DNA from: JAJFUG01 sp964473155
GTDB lineage: Bacteria > Gemmatimonadota > Glassbacteria > GWA2-58-10
DNA: 44,099 bases
Assembly: GCA_964473155.1 (NCBI GenBank)
Contig: CAYYNT010000030.1
Location: 1 to 44,099 of the forward strand
Reading direction: 5' to 3'
A model generated the notes under the pieces. The model was not told the origin of the DNA, did not search any database, and saw only the letters and a list, made by a program, of their open reading frames with translations. A program made the position numbers and the translations under genes. Position 1 is the stretch's first letter, and each line of letters opens with the position of its first letter. Below are positions 9,096 to 16,567 of the stretch, one piece after another.

Positions 9096-10178
9096 TCACT
9101 CCAGAACCGGGACAGGCATGAAAGTGAGCGCCAGCACCAGGATGCAGGCCAGGCCGATCAGCTTGCGGCGCATGTCCAGCGGAACGTCCTCATCCAGCAC
9201 AGGCGGGTGTTTCACCCGGATCAGCAGAAATATCAAAAGGCTCCAGAACAGCCAGCCCGACCAGAAAAAGCTCAGCGCCAGCATGGCGGCGAAAAACGCG
9301 TACGCGATCCGCGTATGTCTGCGCCCGAAAAGGGCGTATCCGATATGTCCGCCGTCGAGCTGGCCCACCGGGATCAGGTTCATCGCCGTGACAAAGAAAC
9401 CGATCCATCCGGCGAAAGCCATCGGCGACATCTGCAGGATTGTGCCCTCGGGTTGCGGCCCGAGGATTATCTCCGCCAGGCTCGCGAAAAGGATCGAGTG
9501 CCCCGGTTCGAAAAATCCGTTCGCCTGCGTTCCCCAGCTCGAATGCATCAGCCCGTAGATCACTATCGGCAGGCTGACCAGGAACCCGGCCAGCGGCCCC
9601 GCCGCTCCCACGTCCAGAAGCACCCGGCGGGTGAACATGGGCGAGCGCATCTTGATCAGCGCCCCCATGGTCCCGAAAATGAACGGCGGCGGCATGGGGA
9701 TGAAATACGGCAGGCTCACGTCCATGCCGTGACGGCGCGCGGTGAAATAATGCCCCAGTTCGTGCACCAGGAGAATCAGCATTATCGAGCCGCTGAACGG
9801 CGCCCCCAGCCAGATGTCCGAGGGACGGGTCAGTATGTCCGCACCCTCGCGCAGCGCCCCGGCCAGAAGGGTTGTCACTACGGCGGCCAGGAACAGCCCC
9901 AGGTGCAGCAGCCAGTTGTCGCCGGCGCTGGCGCGGTTGACGCCGCCGCCGCTCAGAGTCAGCCAGGTCTCGCCTTCGACCGTTTCCAGAGTGTATCGGC
10001 CGGGGAATGAACTCAGCGCCCGCCTGATCTGTTCCGGCATTCCGGCGAACCTGGGGTTGAGCACCCCGCGGATCACCTGTTCGTTCTGAAGGTCCAGTAT
10101 CCTGTAACGGCTGAAAAGGCCGTTCAGGTATCCCTCAAGCTCCTGCTGCGGCGAGCTGTAATAACCGTAATAATCCAC
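9096..10178 (-). CDS. site-2 protease family membrane metallopeptidase (M50, EGY-like)
   Basis: An intramembrane zinc protease that cuts membrane-bound substrates. A cytoplasmic-looking N-terminal domain of about 85 residues is followed by 6-7 membrane segments. The HELGH zinc motif is at 139-143. 'AGPLAGFLVSLP' and the third-ligand motif 'NLIPVGQLDGGHIGYALFG' follow in the order typical of the plant and cyanobacterial EGY branch. No PDZ domain is visible, so it is unlikely to be a classical RseP. I use GTG at 10178 because AAAGGTGGAG lies directly before it; a GTG nine bases upstream overlaps that site. The sirtuin follows on the same strand. The substrate is unknown, and no anti-sigma factor is nearby. 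Confidence 0.88.
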   Translation of the reverse strand: MDYYGYYSSPQQELEGYLNGLFSRYRILDLQNEQVIRGVLNPRFAGMPEQIRRALSSFPGRYTLETVEGETWLTLSGGGVNRASAGDNWLLHLGLFLAAVVTTLLAGALREGADILTRPSDIWLGAPFSGSIMLILLVHELGHYFTARRHGMDVSLPYFIPMPPPFIFGTMGALIKMRSPMFTRRVLLDVGAAGPLAGFLVSLPIVIYGLMHSSWGTQANGFFEPGHSILFASLAEIILGPQPEGTILQMSPMAFAGWIGFFVTAMNLIPVGQLDGGHIGYALFGRRHTRIAYAFFAAMLALSFFWSGWLFWSLLIFLLIRVKHPPVLDEDVPLDMRRKLIGLACILVLALTFMPVPVLE

Positions 10179-10289
10179 TCTCTCCACCTTTCATCATTCT
10201 TTCTTGCGGTCTTTCTTTCGGTCTTTGCTCATTCCGTTTCCTGCTTATTACATCCGATTCCTGTTCCGGGTTCCAGCCTGAATGACTTA

Positions 10290-10670
10290 GGCCGGCAATT
10301 TCCGGTTTGGATATTGCCGGGAGGATCGAAAAAGCTTTTCGGTCTTTGCGGGTCTCGTTTTTAAGCGGCCCGCCCAGGGCCGTCCGGGGCCGTACGTCCG
10401 AGCCGCGCATAAGAAGCGGAGTAAGGGCTGCGGGCACACTCAAGCCTGAAGAAGTCTCCGCGGCCGGGTGGGCATTCAGCGCCAGCGTCGCCCCGCAACA
10501 AGGGCAGCGTGAGGATGCTCCATGCGCACCGCTGCTGGAAAAAGAGTTATGGCCAGTGCGAGTTTACGGCCCCAAAGCGTCTTTTGGTCCTTTTCCACAA
10601 GCCGGAAAAGGACATGAAAACCAAGGCCTTTAAATCCTGTGATGCAAGTTCCTGAGCGGAAAAAGCTGGT
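10290..10670. repeat. dispersed non-coding repeat, copy A
   Basis: Closely similar to 26824-27271. Shared blocks are 'attgccgggaggatc' with an 'aaagcttt' tract, a GC-rich block (10351-10450) with 'cgcgcataagaagcggag', a block with 'cattcagcgccagcgtcg', and a 3' block from 'gagtttacggccccaaag' to 'gatgcaagttcctga'. A hairpin GTCCTTTTCC (10587-10596) / GGAAAAGGAC (10604-10613) is kept in both copies. The repeat fills the gap between the protease start and the stop codon of the NamZ-like gene, which it touches. Reading frames through it are not shared between copies. The short stretch 10188-10289 holds no gene. Confidence 0.85.
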
Positions 10671-11879
10671 TCAGGCGTAAATAAGGTATGGCCGCCGTTC
10701 TTCGCTGAAATCTGTCTTTCCTCCTACACACAACATCTCGATTTCTCTGAACGTGGCGCCGCTGTCCACCAGACGGCGCAACCGGTCCGAGCCGAAAAGA
10801 ATATCTATCGCCGGGACATGAGAGACAAACTCGTAGGCCCCGGCCCGCCAGGCGAACGCCTCCGGAGCGAGACACGCCGCTGTGTGAATGATTGCCGCCC
10901 CGGTAAGGAAAGGCCGGAACGCCTTGCGGTCAGTCACGTGAATCTGCGCCCCGGAACAGACCTGGCCCCGGTGCTTGTCGAACGTGGGAATGAAACGGTG
11001 CGGACGGAAACGCACACCGGGAAGGCCAAGATCGTTCAGGCTGTCCGCCAGCGAGAACTCCTCCAGGAACGGCGCGCCGAACACCTCGAACGGCCTGGTC
11101 GTGCCGCGTCCCTCCGACAGGTTGGCGCCCTCCAGAAGGCACATGCCCGGATAGACCAGGGCTGTCGATGGCGTCGGCATGTTGGGCGAGGGCGCAACCC
11201 AGGGGGCCTCGTACTCGAACGCGCTCAACTCCCGCCGCCAGCCGTCCGCGGTTATCACCTGCGGCCGCGCGCCCACCCCATGGATCCCGTGAAACCACAG
11301 CGCCAGCTCGCCTGCGCTCATGCCGTGACGGACCGGCAGCCCGGCGAACCGCCCGACAAAGGATTCGTACCCCGGCTTGAGCGGCGGTCCCTCGATCAGC
11401 TCACCGCCCAGCGGGTTGGGACGGTCCAGGATCAGAACCTCCACGCCCGCCTCCGCCGCTGACTCCATCAGGTAGGCCAGGCTGTAGATAAACGTGTAGT
11501 AACGACTGCCGATATCCTGGATGTCGAACACCACCATGTCCAGGCCGGAAAGAAGGGCCGGGTCGGGGCGCAACGAGGCGCGGTCGCGGCCATACAGGCT
11601 CACCACCGGCGCGCCGAACCGTCCCGCCGGGTCACTGTCGCAGGGGGCCTGGTCCTGGCGTTCGGCGAAAAGGCCGTGCTCAGGCGAGAACACCACCTCC
11701 AGACGCGCCCCGGTCAGTCCGGCCAGCCGGCGCGGCCAGAACTCGTAATCCGCTGTCACTGCGGTCTGGTTGACCAGCACCCCCAGACGGCGTCCCAGCA
11801 GGCGGCCCAGCAAGCCTGGTTCGCGGAACAGCCTGTCCGCGCCGCAGGTTATGACATTCGCTCCATTCCTTCGTTTCAT
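10671..11879 (-). CDS. DUF1343 / NamZ-like exo-beta-N-acetylmuramidase
   Basis: A member of the family that includes NamZ, which releases MurNAc from the non-reducing end of peptidoglycan fragments. Family marks: 'RLGVLVNQTAVTADYEFWPRRL', 'EVVFSPEHGLFAERQ', 'VVSLYGRDRASLRPDP', 'MVVFDIQDIGSRYYTFI' and 'LILDRPNPLGGELIEGP', then 'GMSAGELALWF' and 'WVAPSPNMPTPSTALVYPG'. The acidic residues in 'SPEHG' and 'FDIQDIG' belong to the proposed active site. The start is ATG 11879 (402 aa) with GGTGAG upstream; an in-frame TTG at 11909 is less likely. No signal peptide is evident, which is unusual for a wall-degrading enzyme and would fit muropeptide recycling in the cytoplasm. It lies 34 bases after the transglutaminase-like gene, so probably one operon. 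Confidence 0.88.
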   Translation of the reverse strand: MKRRNGANVITCGADRLFREPGLLGRLLGRRLGVLVNQTAVTADYEFWPRRLAGLTGARLEVVFSPEHGLFAERQDQAPCDSDPAGRFGAPVVSLYGRDRASLRPDPALLSGLDMVVFDIQDIGSRYYTFIYSLAYLMESAAEAGVEVLILDRPNPLGGELIEGPPLKPGYESFVGRFAGLPVRHGMSAGELALWFHGIHGVGARPQVITADGWRRELSAFEYEAPWVAPSPNMPTPSTALVYPGMCLLEGANLSEGRGTTRPFEVFGAPFLEEFSLADSLNDLGLPGVRFRPHRFIPTFDKHRGQVCSGAQIHVTDRKAFRPFLTGAAIIHTAACLAPEAFAWRAGAYEFVSHVPAIDILFGSDRLRRLVDSGATFREIEMLCVGGKTDFSEERRPYLIYA

Positions 11880-11913
11880 TCTTCTCACCGTTCGCTTATC
11901 CTGGCACAATTCC

Positions 11914-13377
11914 TCACGGCGCCACGCTCAGGGTCAGGGACAGGTTGCGCGGGTATTTTCCACCCCCGCCAATCACGATCACGGACTCTCCTGGTTGAGC
12001 CAGCCCAAATGCCGATCTTCCGTTTATGCTCCAGTCCGGGCCATTTGCCCAGCACCATTCGACCTCCAGGGGAGAATCGAAACGCTCTCCCTCCACCCGA
12101 ACGATATTCTTGCCAGGAATCAGATAAGGCAGCGCGCCGGGGTTCAGTTCTAAAAACGTAACCAGTTCCATACCGGACAGGCTCGTCCCCTTTTCCAACG
12201 TGATCCGTACCAAATAACCGTCGAAACTGCCCTCCACCCCTTCCCTGAATTCAGCGGCCAGGCTGTCGCCGCTCTGTTTCAGCGGTGTATCCTTCCAGGT
12301 TTGCCCGTCCCGGCTCACCGCCACCGCCGCATCTCCCCCGCCTGAGACAGCCAGCGCGATCCGTCCCGCGCACACCACATAGGGGCATTTCACGCTGAAC
12401 ACCACGCACCCCGGCGCACCGTTTTTCTCCTGCACCAGGCCGCGCCGCGGATCATGAGTCAGATTTTCCCGGCTCGCCACCGCGTCCAGGTAATGGTCCG
12501 ACTTAAGGTCCGGACGGTAATTAATTATCCCCTGTGCCCAGTGACGGTAGCAGGGGACGCCTTTAACAGCCGCCAGGTAAGGCTCGTAAAGCGCTAAATT
12601 GGCGCTGTCCGCGGCATCCACCGGGCCGCAGGTGTGGTACGGGCCGCACTCGAACTGCCAGGCCCCGCGCCAGTAATGCCCGCCCGGCATCCAGGTGCGC
12701 GTGATTCTCTCGCCCCGGCGCAAATCCAGCCTGCCGAACGGTTCCTCCACTTTCAGCTCGGGCCAGCCCGCATCCAGGGTCCATTCCCCCGAACCGCAGA
12801 ACCAGCGCGGCGAGTCGCCGCAATAAAGGAAACCGGGGCAGGCCCGGCCCTCGGCCGCCGCGTTGAACGCCAGCGTGGTGTCGGACTGCAACTGCGCAAC
12901 GCTCGCAATCTTCGGCGGGTTCGAGCGGTCGCGCACGTAGAAATTCATGTGCGGGTCGAAACAGTGCCAGGCCCCGTCATAATAAACCTCGATCATGTGG
13001 TGCGTGTCGTGGACCCAGCTCCGCGACTCGAAACCCATGCGCTTAAGGACCAGCGCCATCGGCGCTGTCTGGCGCAGGCAACTCCCGTTGCCCAGCACGT
13101 TGACCATCCTGTGGAAATCCAGAGCCAGCTCCGAGGGGCCGTCCCCGTGGTAAATAACCCTCTTGGTCCAGTTGAATACGGATATCACTTTCTGCTCGTC
13201 GCTCATGCCCGGCCGCGCCAGGCCGCGCGCGATCCGCTCCACGCTGGAGCAGTCCACGGAGCGGTCCGTACTCACGTGCACGCCGGTCACTCCGGCGCCG
13301 GAAAGATACGCCGGGTATACCGTCAGACAGACCAGACAGAAAACCGCAGTCAGATGGAAAAGACCTCTAACGGGCAT
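11914..13377 (-). CDS. secreted transglutaminase-like protein
   Basis: An exported protein of 487 residues with a signal peptide (hydrophobic residues 5-27). A transglutaminase-like papain-fold core follows: C100 in 'GNGSCLRQTAPMALVLKRMG', H126 in 'HDTHHMIEVYYDGAWHCFD' and D141 form the expected Cys-His-Asp triad. After about residue 160 come roughly 330 residues rich in Trp and Gly that look like beta-sandwich modules; I do not recognise them. Proteins of this fold may cut or transfer peptide bonds, including in cell-wall peptides; the actual reaction here is unknown. ATG 13377 is chosen because the signal peptide starts there and GAGGGA lies about seven bases upstream; a further 24 in-frame residues upstream look non-coding. 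Followed closely by the NamZ-like gene. Confidence 0.8.
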   Translation of the reverse strand: MPVRGLFHLTAVFCLVCLTVYPAYLSGAGVTGVHVSTDRSVDCSSVERIARGLARPGMSDEQKVISVFNWTKRVIYHGDGPSELALDFHRMVNVLGNGSCLRQTAPMALVLKRMGFESRSWVHDTHHMIEVYYDGAWHCFDPHMNFYVRDRSNPPKIASVAQLQSDTTLAFNAAAEGRACPGFLYCGDSPRWFCGSGEWTLDAGWPELKVEEPFGRLDLRRGERITRTWMPGGHYWRGAWQFECGPYHTCGPVDAADSANLALYEPYLAAVKGVPCYRHWAQGIINYRPDLKSDHYLDAVASRENLTHDPRRGLVQEKNGAPGCVVFSVKCPYVVCAGRIALAVSGGGDAAVAVSRDGQTWKDTPLKQSGDSLAAEFREGVEGSFDGYLVRITLEKGTSLSGMELVTFLELNPGALPYLIPGKNIVRVEGERFDSPLEVEWCWANGPDWSINGRSAFGLAQPGESVIVIGGGGKYPRNLSLTLSVAP

Positions 13378-13480
13378 GGCGAATCCCTCTCTTGAAAAGT
13401 GTAATTCCATTTGCTGTAAATATTTACACAATCGAAGGGCATTTGGCAAGGATAATCGGCCGGGTGGGAGTAAGTCTGGT

Positions 13481-13909
13481 CTACCGGTGACGGATGTTCC
13501 CGTCCTGCATCCGCAGGGCGCTGGCGCGCAGACGGTTCAGCTTGCGGTCAATCTCATTTTCCTTGATCAGCAGCAGGATGGCGTTGGCCCCGCGCTCGGC
13601 GGCCTGCCGCTGAAGTTCCAGCACCAGTTCGGACTGTTCCTCCGGGTATTCGTATCGCGAGCGCACGGTGATCTTACCCAGGTTGTCGTAGTGACGGCCC
13701 CTGATCTCCGACTTGGAGCGGTAAACCGCCACCACGCCGTAGTACTTGGCGTATTTCTGTTTGCCGCGCCGGGAATAGTCCTCGCTGCGAGGGATGACGC
13801 CGCCCGGCTCCGGCTTGCCGCTGTAGGAGACATCCAGACTGCTGCATGACATGAGCGGCAGGAGAAGCAACAATATTGCAAGAAAAGAATGCTTACGGTG
13901 GATTATCAT
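13481..13909 (-). CDS. small lipoprotein, unknown function
   Basis: A 142-residue protein with a lipoprotein signal: hydrophobic residues 9-19 and a lipobox ending at C22 ('PLMSC'). The mature part has a short linker, then a compact alpha/beta region ('YYGVVAVYRSKSEIRG', 'LVLELQRQAAERGANAILLLI') that recalls the small fold in which 'A..GANAI' closes a helix-strand unit, as in YbjQ/BON-sized domains. That comparison is weak and I do not assign a family. ATG 13909 has AGGGA eight bases upstream. It is the first of three same-strand genes leading to the NamZ-like gene, but about 100 bases separate it from the next start. Confidence 0.72.
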   Translation of the reverse strand: MIIHRKHSFLAILLLLLPLMSCSSLDVSYSGKPEPGGVIPRSEDYSRRGKQKYAKYYGVVAVYRSKSEIRGRHYDNLGKITVRSRYEYPEEQSELVLELQRQAAERGANAILLLIKENEIDRKLNRLRASALRMQDGNIRHR

Positions 13910-13987
13910 TTTCGCTTCCCTACACACTTGGCATGATCCAAAAAAATGTTTCTTACATTGATCGATGACTCCGGCAAATTCTCAGTT

Positions 13988-14059
13988 CTGTTGTAGGGGC
14001 GACTCATGAGTCGCCCGTTGAAGGCCCTCGGGCGCGGCATGCCGCGCCCCTACGACAGA
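13988..14059. repeat. composite palindromic repeat element
   Basis: Two perfect 20-bp palindromes (13997-14016 centred on CTCATGAG, 14030-14049 centred on GGCATGCC) are enclosed by the inverted ends CTGTTGTAGGGGCG and CGCCCCTACGACAG. The same GTAGGGGCG-type end occurs at 44066-44073. The remaining sequence between 13910 and 14286 has no gene; small ORFs there simply run through the palindromes. Confidence 0.8.
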
Positions 14060-14224
14060 CCCATTCGATTGCCGATATGTCATCTTTGCCGCTACCGAAT
14101 GGATATTTCTGTGAAGATTCGGATTAACATCTTGCTCACCAACAAAGACATAAATGCAGTTATGCCAAAACACAATATATTGTTTGCACGCTAATCAGGT
14201 ACATAGCTCTATATCCTTATTACA

Positions 14225-14251
14225 ATTATAATACGATTCGAATCACGTCAA
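14225..14251 (-). promoter_or_regulatory. candidate minus-strand promoter with palindromic spacer
   Basis: On the minus strand TTGACG (14251-14246) and TATAAT (14230-14225) are 15 bases apart, shorter than ideal. The spacer contains the palindrome GATTCGAATC (14235-14244), a possible operator. It points toward the lipoprotein gene about 300 bases away, across the composite palindrome. Confidence 0.3.
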
Positions 14252-14286
14252 GTTCCAAATGAAACTTATGTTCGCTATCCGTGTCG

Positions 14287-15381
14287 TCATACTCGATATC
14301 CCCGGGCGGTCTCGAACATGGCCAGGATGTTCTCCGGGGGCGTCCCGGCCGGGACCTCGTGCGAGGGCCCCACAATATAGCCGCCGTCCCGGCCGAGTGT
14401 GGTGAGCAGGCTTGTCACTTCCCGCCTGACATCCTCCGCCGTGCCGAACGGCAGAGTGCGCTGCACGCTCACCCCGCCCTCAAAGCACAGCCTGTCGCCG
14501 TAATCGTCTTTCAGCCTTGCCGGGTCCATGCCCCGCGCATCAAACTGAAGGGCCTGCAGGATATCGATCCCCATCCCGATCAGGTGCGGCACAAGCTCCA
14601 TCACCGCGCCGTCGGAATGGTACATCACCCGGCAGCCGAAACCGTGGATCAGGCCGTTCTGAAGCACGTGCCAGGGCCGGATGAACTCGCGCCACATCTC
14701 CACCGACATCAGCAGCCCCTCCTGCGTCCCCATGTCATCCGCGGTGAAAACCACGTCCAGCCGTCCATCCGCCGCCTCCAGCACCCGGCGGGTGTGTTCC
14801 AGCACGAAACCGGTCACCTTGCCCATGATCGCCTGCACCAGTTCGGGGTTCAGCACCAGGTCCATCATGAGCTGCTCCATGCCGCGCATGTAGTACGACT
14901 TCTCCCACAGGTTCCCTATCAGGGTGTAGATGCAGTACTCCTCCCCGCGGTTTATCCCGTCAAGCTGCGCCGGTATGGAGCCGTAATCGAACCAGTCCGG
15001 GCTGGGCCAGGGATGGGCAAGAATGTCGTCCACTGTCCGCGCCCCGGCCAGGGGATGATAATCGAGCACCAGTTCCTCGACCCTCCCGTAACGCACGGTC
15101 TTTCGGCCCACGCCCCAGATGTCCCGTCCCGGTTCGAGCGGCGGGCCGATGTAGCGCGGACGGAAATCGTGCATGTCCAGAATGGGATCGAGGTACTGTT
15201 CAGCGGTAGTATTCAGGTTCTTTCGAAGGTAACTGTCGAAATCCTCATAAGCGGCGGGCGAAAGCTCGGCGCAGGCCACGGCTATCGGCGGACGGTCTGT
15301 CGGCTTACGTTCTAGCGCCAGCCGTACCCGCTCGCGGTGGCTCAACTCCGGCTTTTTTCGTGTTGTCCCGATAGAGGTCAT
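14287..15381 (-). CDS. uroporphyrinogen decarboxylase (URO-D) family protein
   Basis: A cytoplasmic TIM-barrel protein of 364 residues in the URO-D/MtaA superfamily. It begins 'SHRERVRLALERKPTDRPPIA', the usual opening of catabolic URO-D paralogues, and carries 'CRVMYHSDGAVMELVPHLI', 'LQFDARGMDPARLKDDYGDRLCFEGGVS' and the ending 'VGPSHEVPAGTPPENILAMFETAR'. True HemE proteins differ in the N-terminal substrate loop, and no haem genes are near, so this is more likely a methyl- or side-chain-transferring paralogue. 'HSDG' replaces the 'HxCG' zinc motif of MtaA-type methyltransferases. ATG 15381 has AGGAT upstream. The aldolase gene lies 96 bases upstream on the same strand, suggesting a shared catabolic operon. 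Confidence 0.85.
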   Translation of the reverse strand: MTSIGTTRKKPELSHRERVRLALERKPTDRPPIAVACAELSPAAYEDFDSYLRKNLNTTAEQYLDPILDMHDFRPRYIGPPLEPGRDIWGVGRKTVRYGRVEELVLDYHPLAGARTVDDILAHPWPSPDWFDYGSIPAQLDGINRGEEYCIYTLIGNLWEKSYYMRGMEQLMMDLVLNPELVQAIMGKVTGFVLEHTRRVLEAADGRLDVVFTADDMGTQEGLLMSVEMWREFIRPWHVLQNGLIHGFGCRVMYHSDGAVMELVPHLIGMGIDILQALQFDARGMDPARLKDDYGDRLCFEGGVSVQRTLPFGTAEDVRREVTSLLTTLGRDGGYIVGPSHEVPAGTPPENILAMFETARGYRV

Positions 15382-15477
15382 TTTGATCCTGTGCTCAATT
15401 GGTTTTTTATCAAAACTTTTCCGATATATTACTGGAGCTTTTAACTATCGTCAAGGCAGGAAGATAGCCTTGACCAC

Positions 15478-16260
15478 TTATTTCCTTTTCATCTCCCCCA
15501 CTTTCTTCGCGTGTCGGCTCCACAGCTCGTGCAGGAGCAGAAGGTCGCTCAGGATTTCGAAAAACACCACACCCTCGTCCAACAGACGGTGTATGTTCTC
15601 CTCCTCGGTGGGCGCGCCCACCCACACGCCGTGCTTCGCGGCCGCCTTGACCGTGGCGCGCAGGGCCTGCATTATCCGCTTGTCATAGCGTTGTGGTCCG
15701 CGCAGCCCGATCGACATCGAGTAGTCCGCCGCCCCGAAGAACACGAAATCCAGCCCCTCGATCGACATGATCTCGTCGATCGCCTCCATCGTGCGCACGT
15801 GCTCCACCATCACCCCGATCAGCGGCTCGCTATCGCTCCACTCCACCCAGTCGTTGCCCGCCAGGGTGCCCCAGTGCGCGCTGAAACAGTCGCCGCAGTA
15901 GCCGCGCATCCCGCGCGGCGGGAACTTGGCCGCCCGCACCACGGCCTCGGCCTCCTCCGGGGTGTAGATATTGGGCACCAGCACGGCCCCGGCCCCGATC
16001 TCCAGGGCCTTGCGCACCAGGAACGGATTGTCGCGGTCCACGCGCAGCATCGGCACTATGTCGGCTATTGCCGCCGCGCGCATCAGGTGCTCGGCCGAGG
16101 AGTCCTGCCGCCAGGCGTGCTCGTTGTCTATGCGCATGAAATCCAGCCCGGCGTACCCGCCTATCTCCATTACGTTCGGGCTCCAGGAGTGGATTGCGCT
16201 GCCCACGCACAGGCCGCCTGCGGCCAGCTTGGCGCGCATCTTGTTCGGTTTGCGGATCAT
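15478..16260 (-). CDS. HpcH/HpaI family aldolase
   Basis: A class II, divalent-metal pyruvate aldolase of 260 residues that splits 4-hydroxy-2-oxo acids to pyruvate and an aldehyde. Visible family signature: 'GLDFMRIDNEHAWRQDS' with catalytic H48, 'PMLRVDRDNPFLVRKALEIGA' with R73, 'GAVLVPNIYTPEEAEAVVRAAKFPPRGMRG', the metal-ligand Glu in 'VMVEHVRTMEAIDEI' and Asp in 'DFVFFGAADYSMSIGLRG'. Usual length for HpaI and 2-keto-3-deoxy-L-rhamnonate aldolases is about 250-270. ATG 16260 has AAGGGA eight bases upstream. It precedes a URO-D family gene; together they may serve breakdown of a sugar acid or aromatic compound, but the substrate is not readable. Confidence 0.9.
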   Translation of the reverse strand: MIRKPNKMRAKLAAGGLCVGSAIHSWSPNVMEIGGYAGLDFMRIDNEHAWRQDSSAEHLMRAAAIADIVPMLRVDRDNPFLVRKALEIGAGAVLVPNIYTPEEAEAVVRAAKFPPRGMRGYCGDCFSAHWGTLAGNDWVEWSDSEPLIGVMVEHVRTMEAIDEIMSIEGLDFVFFGAADYSMSIGLRGPQRYDKRIMQALRATVKAAAKHGVWVGAPTEEENIHRLLDEGVVFFEILSDLLLLHELWSRHAKKVGEMKRK

Positions 16261-16376
16261 TTCGAGTTTCCCTTTATGTTTTGTGTTATAGATCAGTCGC
16301 TGCGGAATGATTACCTTTTTGAATTTACTCAGGGCCGGGTTTCAAGGCAAAGGGAATTAACCTGCCAAAATGTGTT

Positions 16377-16500
16377 AATCTCGGATGACACGGATAAAAC
16401 GGGATTTCACCGATGGTGCAATTGTCTGTTGCAATCTCCTTGATACAACAAACATAAATATCCGTGTCATCTTTCTTTTATCCGTGCCATCCGTGATTCA
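16377..16500. repeat. inverted repeat of CGGATGxCACGGATAAAA units
   Basis: AATCTCGGATGACACGGATA (from 16377) recurs inverted as AATCACGGATGGCACGGATA when 16500-16470 is read on the minus strand. An extra inverted copy of the inner word (ATCCGTGTCATC) lies at 16459-16470. The unit fills most of the gap 16261-16514, which otherwise shows no gene. Confidence 0.6.
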
Positions 16501-16514
16501 GACTTACCGTATAC

Positions 16515-16541
16515 AAAAAAGGCGGGCTTTCATGGCCCGCC
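16515..16541 (-). terminator. intrinsic terminator of the amidohydrolase gene
   Basis: Read on the minus strand, GGCGGGC (16541-16535) pairs with GCCCGCC (16527-16521) and six T follow (16520-16515). It lies 26 bases past the stop of the gene at 16568. Confidence 0.82.
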
Positions 16542-16567
16542 CTGTAAATTGTCTTATAAGATAACGC

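Noticed and set aside
10307..10633. A 108-codon ORF inside repeat copy A
   Set aside because: The frame is not kept in copy B, so the conservation is at DNA or RNA level.
13982..14194. Small ORFs on both strands over the composite palindrome
   Set aside because: They run through the palindromes and have no ribosome site.
14287..15381. Calling this gene hemE
   Set aside because: The N-terminus and 'HSDG' motif fit catabolic URO-D paralogues, and no haem genes are adjacent.
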